Assembly (NCBI GenBank): GCA_902611145.1
Contig: CACLYO010000003.1
Span: 1 to 64,000 of the forward strand
DNA from: an uncultured Pelagibacteraceae bacterium
GTDB lineage: Bacteria > Pseudomonadota > Alphaproteobacteria > Pelagibacterales > Pelagibacteraceae
Direction of reading: 5' to 3'
DNA length: 64,000 nucleotides
In this document: positions 19,174-27,839 of the stretch, piece after piece
Position numbering within the stretch: the first letter of the stretch is position 1
Layout of the letters: every line of letters starts with the position of its first letter
Program-made: the position numbers and the translations under genes
Notes under the pieces: generated by a model
What the model was told of the DNA's origin: nothing
Databases searched by the model: none
The model's input: the letters and a program-made list of their open reading frames with translations, nothing else

Positions 19174-19216
19174 TTTAACGAGCCTATTTTATTATAGGCT
19201 CGTTAATTTTTTTTTT
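19174..19216 (+). terminator. Intrinsic terminator-like hairpin between substrate-binding and permease genes
   Basis: ttaacgagccta-(8 nt)-taggctcgttaa perfect 12-bp stem followed by a run of T. Confidence 0.85.
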
Positions 19217-19225
19217 TGGAATTAT

Positions 19226-20110
19226 ATGGAATTTTTAACAAAATTTCCCGTGATGGAACGTACTTCCCTAATGGAATTAAGAAAAGGGATTGATCATACG
19301 TTTAGAGATTTTTCTAGAGCTTACGGTGATAGTATTGAAGCTTTTTTTGATCCATTATTATTTTTTTTAATAAGATTGGAAAAATTATTATTAGCTACAC
19401 CTTGGCCAATAATACTATTGGTACTTGGTGCATTAGCTTGGCTAGGTTCAAGAAGCTGGAAACTTGTAATTGGAAGTGTGGTTGCTTTTATGTTGATTGG
19501 ATACTTTGGTATGTGGAAAGATTGTATGGCAACAGTAGCAATTATAACTGTATGTACAATTATGTGTATAGCTGTTGGAATACCTTTAGGAGTATTCATG
19601 GCAAGATCTAACAGATTTGAAAGAGCAATGCTTCCTGTCTTAGATATGATGCAAACTATTCCTAGTTTTGTCTATTTAATTCCAATTTTAATGTTACTTG
19701 GTATAGGAAAAATTCCTGGTTTAATTGCTGTTTGCATATATGCAATTCCACCTGTAATTAGATTAACAAATTTAGGAATAAGAGAAGTTGATAAAGAAAC
19801 AATAGAAGCTAGTGAAGCTTTTGGTGCTACTAAACTTCAAAAGTTAAAAAGTGTCCAAATACCTTTAGCTCTTCCAACTGTTTTTGCTGGCGTAAACCAA
19901 ACAATAATGATGGCTTTAGCTATGGTTGTAATAGCATCCATGATTGGAGTTAAAGGCCTAGGTGTTCCAATTCTGAGAGCTATATCAAACCAATATTTAG
20001 CTTTGGGATTGTTTAATGGGTTAGCTATTGTAGCTCTGGCCATTATCTTTGATAGAATCACTCAAGAATATGGTCGAAGAATACAAAAGCACAGGGGCAT
20101 AAAAAGATAA
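19226..20110 (+). CDS. Glycine betaine/proline-type ABC transporter permease (ProW-like)
   Basis: Multiple TM segments and EAA loop REVDKETIEASEAFGATKLQKLKSVQIPLALPTVFAGVNQTIMMALAMVVIASMIGVKGLG. Confidence 0.88.
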   Translation: MEFLTKFPVMERTSLMELRKGIDHTFRDFSRAYGDSIEAFFDPLLFFLIRLEKLLLATPWPIILLVLGALAWLGSRSWKLVIGSVVAFMLIGYFGMWKDCMATVAIITVCTIMCIAVGIPLGVFMARSNRFERAMLPVLDMMQTIPSFVYLIPILMLLGIGKIPGLIAVCIYAIPPVIRLTNLGIREVDKETIEASEAFGATKLQKLKSVQIPLALPTVFAGVNQTIMMALAMVVIASMIGVKGLGVPILRAISNQYLALGLFNGLAIVALAIIFDRITQEYGRRIQKHRGIKR

Positions 20111-20173
20111 CCTTCTTGTCTCTAAGATCCGATTTTTATAGACAGATATTTTAAAATAAATAAATATCCCGTA

Positions 20174-20902
20174 ATGAATTTTTCTTTGGAAATTGGACCT
20201 AAAACTGACCTCGATACTTTGCCAGCTTTAAAGGATGTATATATAACTATGCTCCCTGGTGGTGATTATAAAGACACTGCTGAACAAGCTTCTAAATTAG
20301 TCAAAAAAGGCTTGAATCCTATACCTCATTTCCCCGCCAGATCTATTGAAAATGATGTTCAGCTCAAAGAATATGTTTCTAGATGTAAGGATGTGGGGGT
20401 TAAGCAGGTCCTGGTTATTGGAGGAAGTAGAGAACCTATTGGAAGTTTTGACAGCTCAATTCAAATTTTAGAGACAGGTTATTTTGAGCAGATGAAGATA
20501 GGAATCGCTGGACATCCGGAGGGGAGTCCTGATATATCCGATTCAAAACTAGAAAAAGCTATGAAAGATAAAAAGCCTTATGCTGACTATATAGTAACAC
20601 AATGGTTACTAGACTCTCAGAAAATAATAGACTTTATTTCTAAACAAACAATACCAGTTCATGTTGGAATTACTGGGCCACTTAAAATAACTAGCCTAAT
20701 TAAGTTTGCTAATATTGTAGGAGCAAAAAATTCCCTAAATTTTCTTAAATCTAATTTTAGTAAGGCATTAGATTTAATGAGACCTAAAGACCCAAATGAT
20801 TTAATAGGGAAAGTTAAATCGCATACAGATTTTTTCCACATTTATACATTCGGCGGCTTGAAGGAAACAAACAAGTGGTTGATGGAGAACAAATATGTCT
20901 AA
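20174..20902 (+). CDS. Methylenetetrahydrofolate reductase (MetF)-like protein
   Basis: FSLEIGPKT; GLNPIPHFPARSIENDVQLKEYV; VLVIGGSREP; KIGIAGHPEGSPD; ADYIVTQWLLDSQKI - MTHFR barrel motifs. Confidence 0.8.
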   Translation: MNFSLEIGPKTDLDTLPALKDVYITMLPGGDYKDTAEQASKLVKKGLNPIPHFPARSIENDVQLKEYVSRCKDVGVKQVLVIGGSREPIGSFDSSIQILETGYFEQMKIGIAGHPEGSPDISDSKLEKAMKDKKPYADYIVTQWLLDSQKIIDFISKQTIPVHVGITGPLKITSLIKFANIVGAKNSLNFLKSNFSKALDLMRPKDPNDLIGKVKSHTDFFHIYTFGGLKETNKWLMENKYV

Positions 20903-22253
20903 TGAATTTGACTATACTAAGTTAAAACATGTAACTTCAGTTGATCAATCTGATCGTGAAGTTCCATATAATTTAAGACAAAGTGGGCCTACAAAAGTTG
21001 AGATGTTGATTTCAACAAGAGTAAGAAAGTCACCTTACTGGCATTTATCAATGCAAGCAGGTTGTTGGAGAGCAACAGTTTATAATCGAATTTATCATCC
21101 TAGAGGATATGTAAAACCAGAAGATGGTGGAGCGATGGTAGAGTATGATGCAATCGTTAATCATGTAACAATGTGGAATGTTGCTGTTGAAAGACAAATT
21201 AGAGTTAAAGGTCCTGATGCAGAAAAATTTACTGATTATGTAATAACTAGAGATGCTACAAAAATTTCACCTATGAGAGCTAGATATGTAATATTATGTA
21301 ATCAATATGGTGGAGTTTTAAATGATCCAATTCTTCTTAGAATTTCAAAAGATGAATTTTGGTTTTCGCTTTCAGACTCTGATATTGGTATGTATCTACA
21401 AGGTGTTAATGCTGATGGAAGATTTAATTGTAGAGTAGAAGAAATTGACGCTTGTCCCGTACAAATTCAAGGTCCTAAATCAAAAGCTTTAATGAAAGAT
21501 TTACTTGGTGATCAAGTTGACTTAGATAATATGCCTTTTTATGGACTAGCAGAAGTTAAGGTTGCTGGAAGAAGTTGTGTGATTTCACAATCAGGTTTCT
21601 CAGGCGAAGCTGGCTATGAAATATATTTAAGAAATGCAACTTTGTATGCTGAAGATATGTGGAACGCTGTACTTGAAGCAGGAAAAAAACATAAACTGAT
21701 GGTAATTGCACCCGCACACCATCGAAGAATACAAGCTGGAATACTATCTTGGGGTCAAGATATGGATACAGAACATAATCCTTTTCAATGTAATCTTGGT
21801 TATCAAGTTTCTTTATCTGGTAAAGGTGAATGGAATAAAAAAACTGATTATATTGGAAAAACTGTATTAGAAAAAATGAAAGCTGATATTAAAGCAGGAA
21901 AAAAACCATACAAACTTCAGTTAGTAGGTCTCGAGTTAGGCGGAAAACCAATTGAAGAATATGCTCCTGATTTTTGGTTAATTTCACATGCAGATGGTGG
22001 AGATCCAGTTGGATTTATTACATCTCCTTGGTATCACCCTGAAAAAAAACAAAATATAGCAATGGGGTATGTGCCATTTGATGGAACATTAAATGCTAAT
22101 GGTTTACCTAAAGGTAAAGTTGGAACTAAATACAAAGTTCATTTACCTGCTAAATATTCTGAAACTCCAGGTACTCCTGTTGATGCAGTAGTAGTGGATA
22201 TTCCTTTTAAACAGTCATTCAACGCCAATACTAGAGAAGTTGTAAAAGGATAA
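20895..22253 (+). CDS. GcvT/DmdA/LigM-superfamily folate-dependent aminomethyl- or demethylase-like protein
   Basis: VTMWNVAVERQIRVKGPDAEKFTDYVITRD, VQIQGPKSKALMKDLLGDQV, SQSGFSGEAGYEIYLR, AGILSWGQDMDTEHNPFQCNLGYQVSL; 8-nt overlap with upstream MetF-like gene. Confidence 0.82.
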   Translation: MSNEFDYTKLKHVTSVDQSDREVPYNLRQSGPTKVEMLISTRVRKSPYWHLSMQAGCWRATVYNRIYHPRGYVKPEDGGAMVEYDAIVNHVTMWNVAVERQIRVKGPDAEKFTDYVITRDATKISPMRARYVILCNQYGGVLNDPILLRISKDEFWFSLSDSDIGMYLQGVNADGRFNCRVEEIDACPVQIQGPKSKALMKDLLGDQVDLDNMPFYGLAEVKVAGRSCVISQSGFSGEAGYEIYLRNATLYAEDMWNAVLEAGKKHKLMVIAPAHHRRIQAGILSWGQDMDTEHNPFQCNLGYQVSLSGKGEWNKKTDYIGKTVLEKMKADIKAGKKPYKLQLVGLELGGKPIEEYAPDFWLISHADGGDPVGFITSPWYHPEKKQNIAMGYVPFDGTLNANGLPKGKVGTKYKVHLPAKYSETPGTPVDAVVVDIPFKQSFNANTREVVKG

Positions 22254-22297
22254 TTATTTTTTTTAGAGGAGAGCTCTTGCTCTCCTCTAAATAATTA
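22251..22297 (+). terminator. Long hairpin after the GcvT-like gene (terminator-like, starts at the stop codon)
   Basis: ttagaggagagc-tctt-gctctcctctaa perfect 12-bp stem, extended by taattattt/aaataatta with an internal T bulge. Confidence 0.6.
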
Positions 22298-22309
22298 ATA
22301 AAATAAGTA

Positions 22310-22855
22310 ATGTTTGCGTTATTTTTAGATATAGTATTTAGATCACTAAAATTAGATAAATCACTCTATATAGATAGTAAAAACTTTGGAGAAGCTTCAG
22401 TTTATTTTGCTGGCTTAATAATGATATTAGATGGAGTTGCTGGTGCTGTTGCTGCTAATACAATAGTAAAAACTTCAATTGGTGTCTCTGGATTAACTGC
22501 AATAATTACATGGTTTGTGTGGGCAATTTTCATATATGTAATTGGAGTTAAATTATTTCCAGACAAAAATACTAAGGTTTCATTTAAAAAAATACTTACT
22601 GGAGTAGGCTATGCACACTCACCAGGCCTATTAAGATTTTTTGCTGTTACACCGGAATTAGTTATACCAGTAATTTTTATTACGCAGTTTTGGATATTTG
22701 CATCTCTAATTATATCAACCAAACATGTATTAAACTTAAAATCTAATTTTAAATCATTTGGTGTAGTTTTCTTATCTTTTTTAATAATAGCATTTTTATC
22801 AATAACTTTTGTAATGAGTAGAATGGATGCTATACCAGCAAGTGCAATCAGTTAA
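22310..22855 (+). CDS. Yip1-like multi-pass membrane protein
   Basis: Four to five hydrophobic segments; GVGYAHSPGLLRFF typical of Yip1-domain proteins. Confidence 0.6.
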   Translation: MFALFLDIVFRSLKLDKSLYIDSKNFGEASVYFAGLIMILDGVAGAVAANTIVKTSIGVSGLTAIITWFVWAIFIYVIGVKLFPDKNTKVSFKKILTGVGYAHSPGLLRFFAVTPELVIPVIFITQFWIFASLIISTKHVLNLKSNFKSFGVVFLSFLIIAFLSITFVMSRMDAIPASAIS

Positions 22856-23019
22856 ACTGGGAAAACTGTTTTTGAAACTCTGCAAGAACTACAAATTTTA
22901 AATCCACTTAAAATCAAATTTTCTTTAACACTTTTATCTTCTTTTTCACATTCCTCACAAATATTGTTAAGTGCTTTCAAGTCATGTTCTTTTAAATTTT
23001 CCTTAAATTTCTCAGTCAT
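22852..23019 (-). CDS. 55 aa small zinc-ribbon-like protein (not in ORF track)
   Basis: Manual translation: MTEKFKENLKEHDLKALNNICEECEKEDKSVKENLILSGFKICSSCRVSKTVFPV*; two CxxC pairs; start overlaps stop of the upstream DUF3726-like gene. Confidence 0.65.
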   Translation of the reverse strand: MTEKFKENLKEHDLKALNNICEECEKEDKSVKENLILSGFKICSSCRVSKTVFPV

Positions 23020-23620
23020 TGTCTGTTAATCCTGCTCCTGCTGCGTTTTGCTTTAGTTTATCTGTTTCTTCAACAAATGTATCTTCTGACAATTTGTATA
23101 ATTCTTGCCATTCTGTTTCACTAAACATATTTTTGTTTTCTATAAATTTAATTTTAATTTGATCACTTTTTTCTAAAACATCACTGCTTAGATAATTTGA
23201 ATAAATTGATTGATTAAAATTTAGTAAAAATTCTTTTTCATCAATTGTTAAAAAGATACGTTTGCCTATAATTTCAGAAGCCCTACTAACAAAAGGAATA
23301 AATAAAATTGGAAAGCCTAAATTGTCAAATTTAATTTCTTCTAGTTCTTCAAGATTATTTACTTGATCTAAAAAATTTATTCCTGCTATAATTGGACAGT
23401 ATGGTATTTTTGATGAATTTTCTTTAGAAACTAAAGTCAAATTTTGGAATTTTTTTTCTTTAAGAATTTTATAATATTGATTTAAATTTTTTAAACCTGG
23501 CAATCCAAACATTTCTAAAAGACGAATATTTTTTCCTACTTCTTCTGAAATACCCCAGGAAAATCCAATACCTTTGCTTGCTCTTTTTACTGCTGTATCT
23601 ATTTCACTAAAACTTCTCAT
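23012..23620 (-). CDS. DUF3726-like protein of unknown function
   Basis: MRSFSEIDTAVKRASKGIGFSWGISEEVGKNIRLLEMFGLPGL resembles DUF3726 N-terminus; coupled to 23620-25281. Confidence 0.6.
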   Translation of the reverse strand: MRSFSEIDTAVKRASKGIGFSWGISEEVGKNIRLLEMFGLPGLKNLNQYYKILKEKKFQNLTLVSKENSSKIPYCPIIAGINFLDQVNNLEELEEIKFDNLGFPILFIPFVSRASEIIGKRIFLTIDEKEFLLNFNQSIYSNYLSSDVLEKSDQIKIKFIENKNMFSETEWQELYKLSEDTFVEETDKLKQNAAGAGLTDND

Positions 23621-25281
23621 TAATTTAAAGAATTATAAACCCAATAATCGTCAAACTTTTTTAAATTTTTAGGTAGAGGTGCGCCTTGAAACATATTTAT
23701 TCTTAACCATTTATCTGAACGAGGATCAAATTTTACTGCTCCAAAAAAAGACAATTTTAATCTTAGCATGTCTATTGGCATTAAGTTTGAACCAATTGTA
23801 TTATCTTGTATTTCAGCATAAGGAAACTTCTCAACTATAAATGCTCTTCTCACTACATGCCGAAGATCATTATTTTCTATTAAAAATTTTCCAATTTTAA
23901 GACTATTTTTTTGATTTGAAATTCTTGCATATAATTTACAAATATCTCTTGCGATAGCCAATGGTTGTTCTAATTCTGATCCTTTATCTAAATATCTATC
24001 TGCAAGTCTAGGTTCTTCTTTATTTTTAGATATGAACCAAAAATTTTGGTTACTTTCTTTTTTTTCAAAATCTATTTTTAATATATCTGAATAATTATCT
24101 TCTAAAATATTTCTCAAATCAGATACATTTTTATTAGTTGGTATTGTAAAATACTTATCCTCATCAGCACTCATGCTCTTTAATAAAGGATTGGTTATAT
24201 AATCATAAGGTTCCATCATCATTGAAACTATATATTCTATACATTCATCTCTTAAATTTTTTTCAATCCATTTATATATTTGATTGAATGCATAATCTTC
24301 TTCAAAACTAAATTCTTTCTCAATAAAATTAATAAATTTATATAAATCTGATATTAGAGATTTAATCTTTTTATTTTGAAAATCACTATCTGTTGTCCAG
24401 GAAGTGACATTTTTTAGTGATTTTTTTAAACAATCAATAAAAATTTTTGAGTCATTTTCATCTATTTTTTTAATTTCTCTAATTTTTTTTAATGCTGTTT
24501 CTCTTGCTAGTATCCAATTATTTAAAAGTGCTGGATGGTTAACAATAAAAGGTGCCATTCCTAATCCAGTAGAATTTCCAATTCCAAGATTTTTACAAAT
24601 ATCATCATCAAGTTCAACTGCCCCTTTAGAATTTTTGTGCTTCGCAATATGATTTACTTGATCAAAAGTAAATTGTCTGACCAAATAAACTAACATCATT
24701 TCAAGTCTAAATGGTCCATAAATTTCTTCTCTATTTTTAATTCTAAATCTATCTGCTAAACCAAATTTACCAGATCCATAAACAGCTGTTGTTCTATATA
24801 AATATCCAACTTTAGATAATTTTTCTTTATCTGGTTGCTTTCCGTTGGATAAACTTTCTACAACATGTTCAAAAATTCTAACTGACTTATTTGCTCTTGA
24901 TAAAGTTAGTTCTTTATAGCTCATTCTTCCAACTTCTTGTTGAGGAACATCATTTGACAATCTATCTAAATCTTTCTTTGTTGGAATTCCATCATAAAGA
25001 ACAAATGCTGCATCCCATTTAGTTGCAATAACTCTGTCTGATCTTTCGTGATCATTAATTTTATTTGCAAAGCAAACTAAAGAATAAACTCTACGATCTT
25101 TACTAAAAGAATAAACTGCTCTTCCAAATCCGCCTTCATCCAAATCAAATAAATCTCTATTATATTTCCAATCTTTAAACTCTTTTAAAAATGATCTTAA
25201 AAAAGATAATTTAGATTGATGAAAAGATCCCAATTTAGATAACTTCATTATTTTTTTTGGATCTCTTAATTTTGACTCCAT
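23620..25281 (-). CDS. Conserved-looking protein of unknown function (553 aa)
   Basis: Long ORF, soluble, no domain recognised; stop/start overlap with both neighbours. Confidence 0.75.
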   Translation of the reverse strand: MESKLRDPKKIMKLSKLGSFHQSKLSFLRSFLKEFKDWKYNRDLFDLDEGGFGRAVYSFSKDRRVYSLVCFANKINDHERSDRVIATKWDAAFVLYDGIPTKKDLDRLSNDVPQQEVGRMSYKELTLSRANKSVRIFEHVVESLSNGKQPDKEKLSKVGYLYRTTAVYGSGKFGLADRFRIKNREEIYGPFRLEMMLVYLVRQFTFDQVNHIAKHKNSKGAVELDDDICKNLGIGNSTGLGMAPFIVNHPALLNNWILARETALKKIREIKKIDENDSKIFIDCLKKSLKNVTSWTTDSDFQNKKIKSLISDLYKFINFIEKEFSFEEDYAFNQIYKWIEKNLRDECIEYIVSMMMEPYDYITNPLLKSMSADEDKYFTIPTNKNVSDLRNILEDNYSDILKIDFEKKESNQNFWFISKNKEEPRLADRYLDKGSELEQPLAIARDICKLYARISNQKNSLKIGKFLIENNDLRHVVRRAFIVEKFPYAEIQDNTIGSNLMPIDMLRLKLSFFGAVKFDPRSDKWLRINMFQGAPLPKNLKKFDDYWVYNSLN

Positions 25282-26249
25282 TAATTAATTCCCTTGTAAA
25301 AATTAAACCAATTATTTCCTAATATATCATTTGTATCTTTATCGTTAAACCCAACTTTTTTTAATCCTATTTCTAAATTTTTAAAACCTCTTGCGTCTAT
25401 GAACCAGTCTGGTTGCTGAGGAAATCCTGCTTTGGTTTTCGAACCCTCTCCAAAATTTTTTGTTTTAGCCCAAGTTCCATTTCTCATCCATTCAACGACA
25501 TTATCAGGCTGGTTCAAACAAAGATCTGATCCAATGCCTATATTTTTTACTCCCATAATTTCAGCAGTTCTTGCAGTCATTTCACAAAAACTTTCAAGAG
25601 TACAATTAGTACTATCTTTTAAATGATGAGCATATAAAGACAAACCAAGCATTCCATTGCTTTCAGCTAAAGCTTTAAGAAGATCTTCTGATTTATTTCT
25701 TTTTGCATTGTGCCAAAAAATTGGATTAGCATGAGTTATTGCTATTGGTTTTTCACTTATTTCAATGGCATCAAAAGTACTTTTTTCAGCTGAATGAGAC
25801 ATATCAATAACTATACCCACTCTATTCATCTCTTTTATTGCTTCTCTCCCAAAATTTGTAACGCCACTATCATTTTTTTCATAACATCCAGTGGCTAACA
25901 AAGATTGATTATTATAGGTAAGTTGCATAAATCGACATCCGTGATTATGAACTTTTTCTATAAGAGCAATATCATCTTCAATAGGTGAGCAATTTTGAAA
26001 CCCAAAAAAAATTGCTGTTTTTTTTTCTACTTTTGCTTTTTCAATATCTTTATAAGAATTTCCAAGAAATATAAGATCAGAGTTTTCCTTAAAATGATTA
26101 CTCCATTCATTTATTCTTTCAAGAAATTCATCATAATCCTCGTGATAAACAACTGTGACATGTACTGCATCTAAACCTGCGTCTCGATTTATTTGAAATA
26201 CTTCCCGAGACCATTTACAATATTGAAGATTATCAATTTTATAATTCAT
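25281..26249 (-). CDS. Membrane dipeptidase (peptidase M19 family)
   Basis: GLDAVHVTVVYHEDYDEF, GRRF-like HGCRFMQLTYNNQSLLATG, GREAIKEMNRVGIVIDMSHSAEKSTFDAIEISEKPIAITHANP, IGIGSDL. Confidence 0.9.
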   Translation of the reverse strand: MNYKIDNLQYCKWSREVFQINRDAGLDAVHVTVVYHEDYDEFLERINEWSNHFKENSDLIFLGNSYKDIEKAKVEKKTAIFFGFQNCSPIEDDIALIEKVHNHGCRFMQLTYNNQSLLATGCYEKNDSGVTNFGREAIKEMNRVGIVIDMSHSAEKSTFDAIEISEKPIAITHANPIFWHNAKRNKSEDLLKALAESNGMLGLSLYAHHLKDSTNCTLESFCEMTARTAEIMGVKNIGIGSDLCLNQPDNVVEWMRNGTWAKTKNFGEGSKTKAGFPQQPDWFIDARGFKNLEIGLKKVGFNDKDTNDILGNNWFNFYKGIN

Positions 26250-26298
26250 ATGATTAAATATATATTAGTGTCTAAATTTTTGATATTAAAACATACAA

Positions 26299-26790
26299 AT
26301 GTCCAATAAAAGAAATCACAAAGTAACAATAGTGATGGGTAGTCAGTCAGATTATTCAACTATGAGATATTGCGCAAAAATCTTAAAGATATTAAAAATT
26401 AAACATGAAACAAAAATAGTTTCAGCTCACAGAACACCTGCTAGAATGTATAAATTTGCAAAAAATGCTGAAAAAAATAATATATCTGTAATTATAGCCG
26501 GTGCAGGAGGATCTGCGCACTTGCCAGGAATGATAGCTGCAATAACTACTATTCCAGTAATTGGCGTGCCTATATTAAGTAAAAAATTGAATGGCCTAGA
26601 TAGTTTGTTATCAATCTCTCAAATGCCAAAAGGTATACCTGTTGGAACAGTAACAATTGGTAAAGATGGAGCTATTAATGCAGCACTTTTATCTGCTTCA
26701 ATTATTTCAATCAACGATAAAAATATTAGAAAAAATTTAAATCTTTGGAGAAATAAACAAACTCGATCTGTAAAAAAAAAGCCTAGTTAA
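26299..26790 (+). CDS. purE: 5-(carboxyamino)imidazole ribonucleotide mutase
   Basis: [58 protein letters not shown]. Confidence 0.95.
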   Translation: MSNKRNHKVTIVMGSQSDYSTMRYCAKILKILKIKHETKIVSAHRTPARMYKFAKNAEKNNISVIIAGAGGSAHLPGMIAAITTIPVIGVPILSKKLNGLDSLLSISQMPKGIPVGTVTIGKDGAINAALLSASIISINDKNIRKNLNLWRNKQTRSVKKKPS

Positions 26791-26791
26791 A

Positions 26792-27838
26792 ATGACTGTA
26801 ATTAATCTCGGAATTATTGGGGGCGGTCAACTAGGAAGCATGTTAGCAACTGCTGCAAAAAAACTAAATATTAAAACTACTATTTTTTGTGATGACAAAA
26901 ATGCTCCTGCACAAGATTTTTGTGATGATTTTATTTTTGGAAATTATCAAGACTCAGAAAAAATTAAAGAATTTACTGATAAGATTAATCTAGTTACCTT
27001 TGAATTTGAAAATATACCTTTTGAAACTTTAAAAAAAATAAATGAAATAAAAAAAGTTTTACCAAATCCAGAAATAAACAAAATTATACAGAACAGATTA
27101 ACCGAAAAAGATTTTGTAAACAGATTAAATATACAAACTACTAAATATAAATTAATTAGAAATAAAAAAGATCTTGAAGACAGTTTAGATTTTATTCCCG
27201 GAATACTTAAAACTTCTACCTTAGGTTATGATGGAAAAGGACAATTTAAAATCAACTCCAAAAATGATTTAGATATTGTTAAAATAAATTTAAATAAAGA
27301 ATATATTTTTGAAAAATTAGTAAATTTAAAAAAAGAAATCTCAGTAATTATTACAAGATTTGGACCTCAAAAATATGAAATTTATGAACCGATCGAGAAT
27401 GAACATGAACATCAAATATTAAAATATTCTAAGATTCCTGCTGAAATTGATCAAGATATTTTTGAAAAATCTAAAGAATGGTCTAAAAAAATTTCTGAAG
27501 AATTAGATTACATCGGTACTCTGTGTGTTGAATATTTTATTGATAAAAATAATACTTTATATGTTAATGAGATTGCACCAAGAGTTCACAATTCGGGTCA
27601 TTTAACAATTAACTCTCATAATATAAGTCAATTTGAAAATCACATAAGAGCAGTCTGTGCATTAGAAAAATTAGAAACTAAAAAATTATTTAATGCAAAA
27701 ATGATCAATTTAATTGGTAAAGATATTTTAAATTATAGAGATAAAAAGTTTAATAAAAACGAGTTTTTCTTTGATTATCAAAAAAAAGAGGTGAAGCCAA
27801 AAAGAAAAATGGGTCATTTTACAACACTAATTAAGTAA
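26792..27838 (+). CDS. purK: 5-(carboxyamino)imidazole ribonucleotide synthase
   Basis: LGIIGGGQLGSMLATAAKKL, FEFENIPFETL, LKTSTLGYDGKGQF, VNEIAPRVHNSGHLTI; directly follows purE. Confidence 0.95.
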   Translation: MTVINLGIIGGGQLGSMLATAAKKLNIKTTIFCDDKNAPAQDFCDDFIFGNYQDSEKIKEFTDKINLVTFEFENIPFETLKKINEIKKVLPNPEINKIIQNRLTEKDFVNRLNIQTTKYKLIRNKKDLEDSLDFIPGILKTSTLGYDGKGQFKINSKNDLDIVKINLNKEYIFEKLVNLKKEISVIITRFGPQKYEIYEPIENEHEHQILKYSKIPAEIDQDIFEKSKEWSKKISEELDYIGTLCVEYFIDKNNTLYVNEIAPRVHNSGHLTINSHNISQFENHIRAVCALEKLETKKLFNAKMINLIGKDILNYRDKKFNKNEFFFDYQKKEVKPKRKMGHFTTLIK

Positions 27839-27839
27839 A

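Noticed and set aside
20895-22253. Canonical glycine cleavage T protein
   Set aside because: No gcvH/gcvP nearby, paired with MetF-like gene, and sequence blocks look closer to DmdA/LigM-type proteins.
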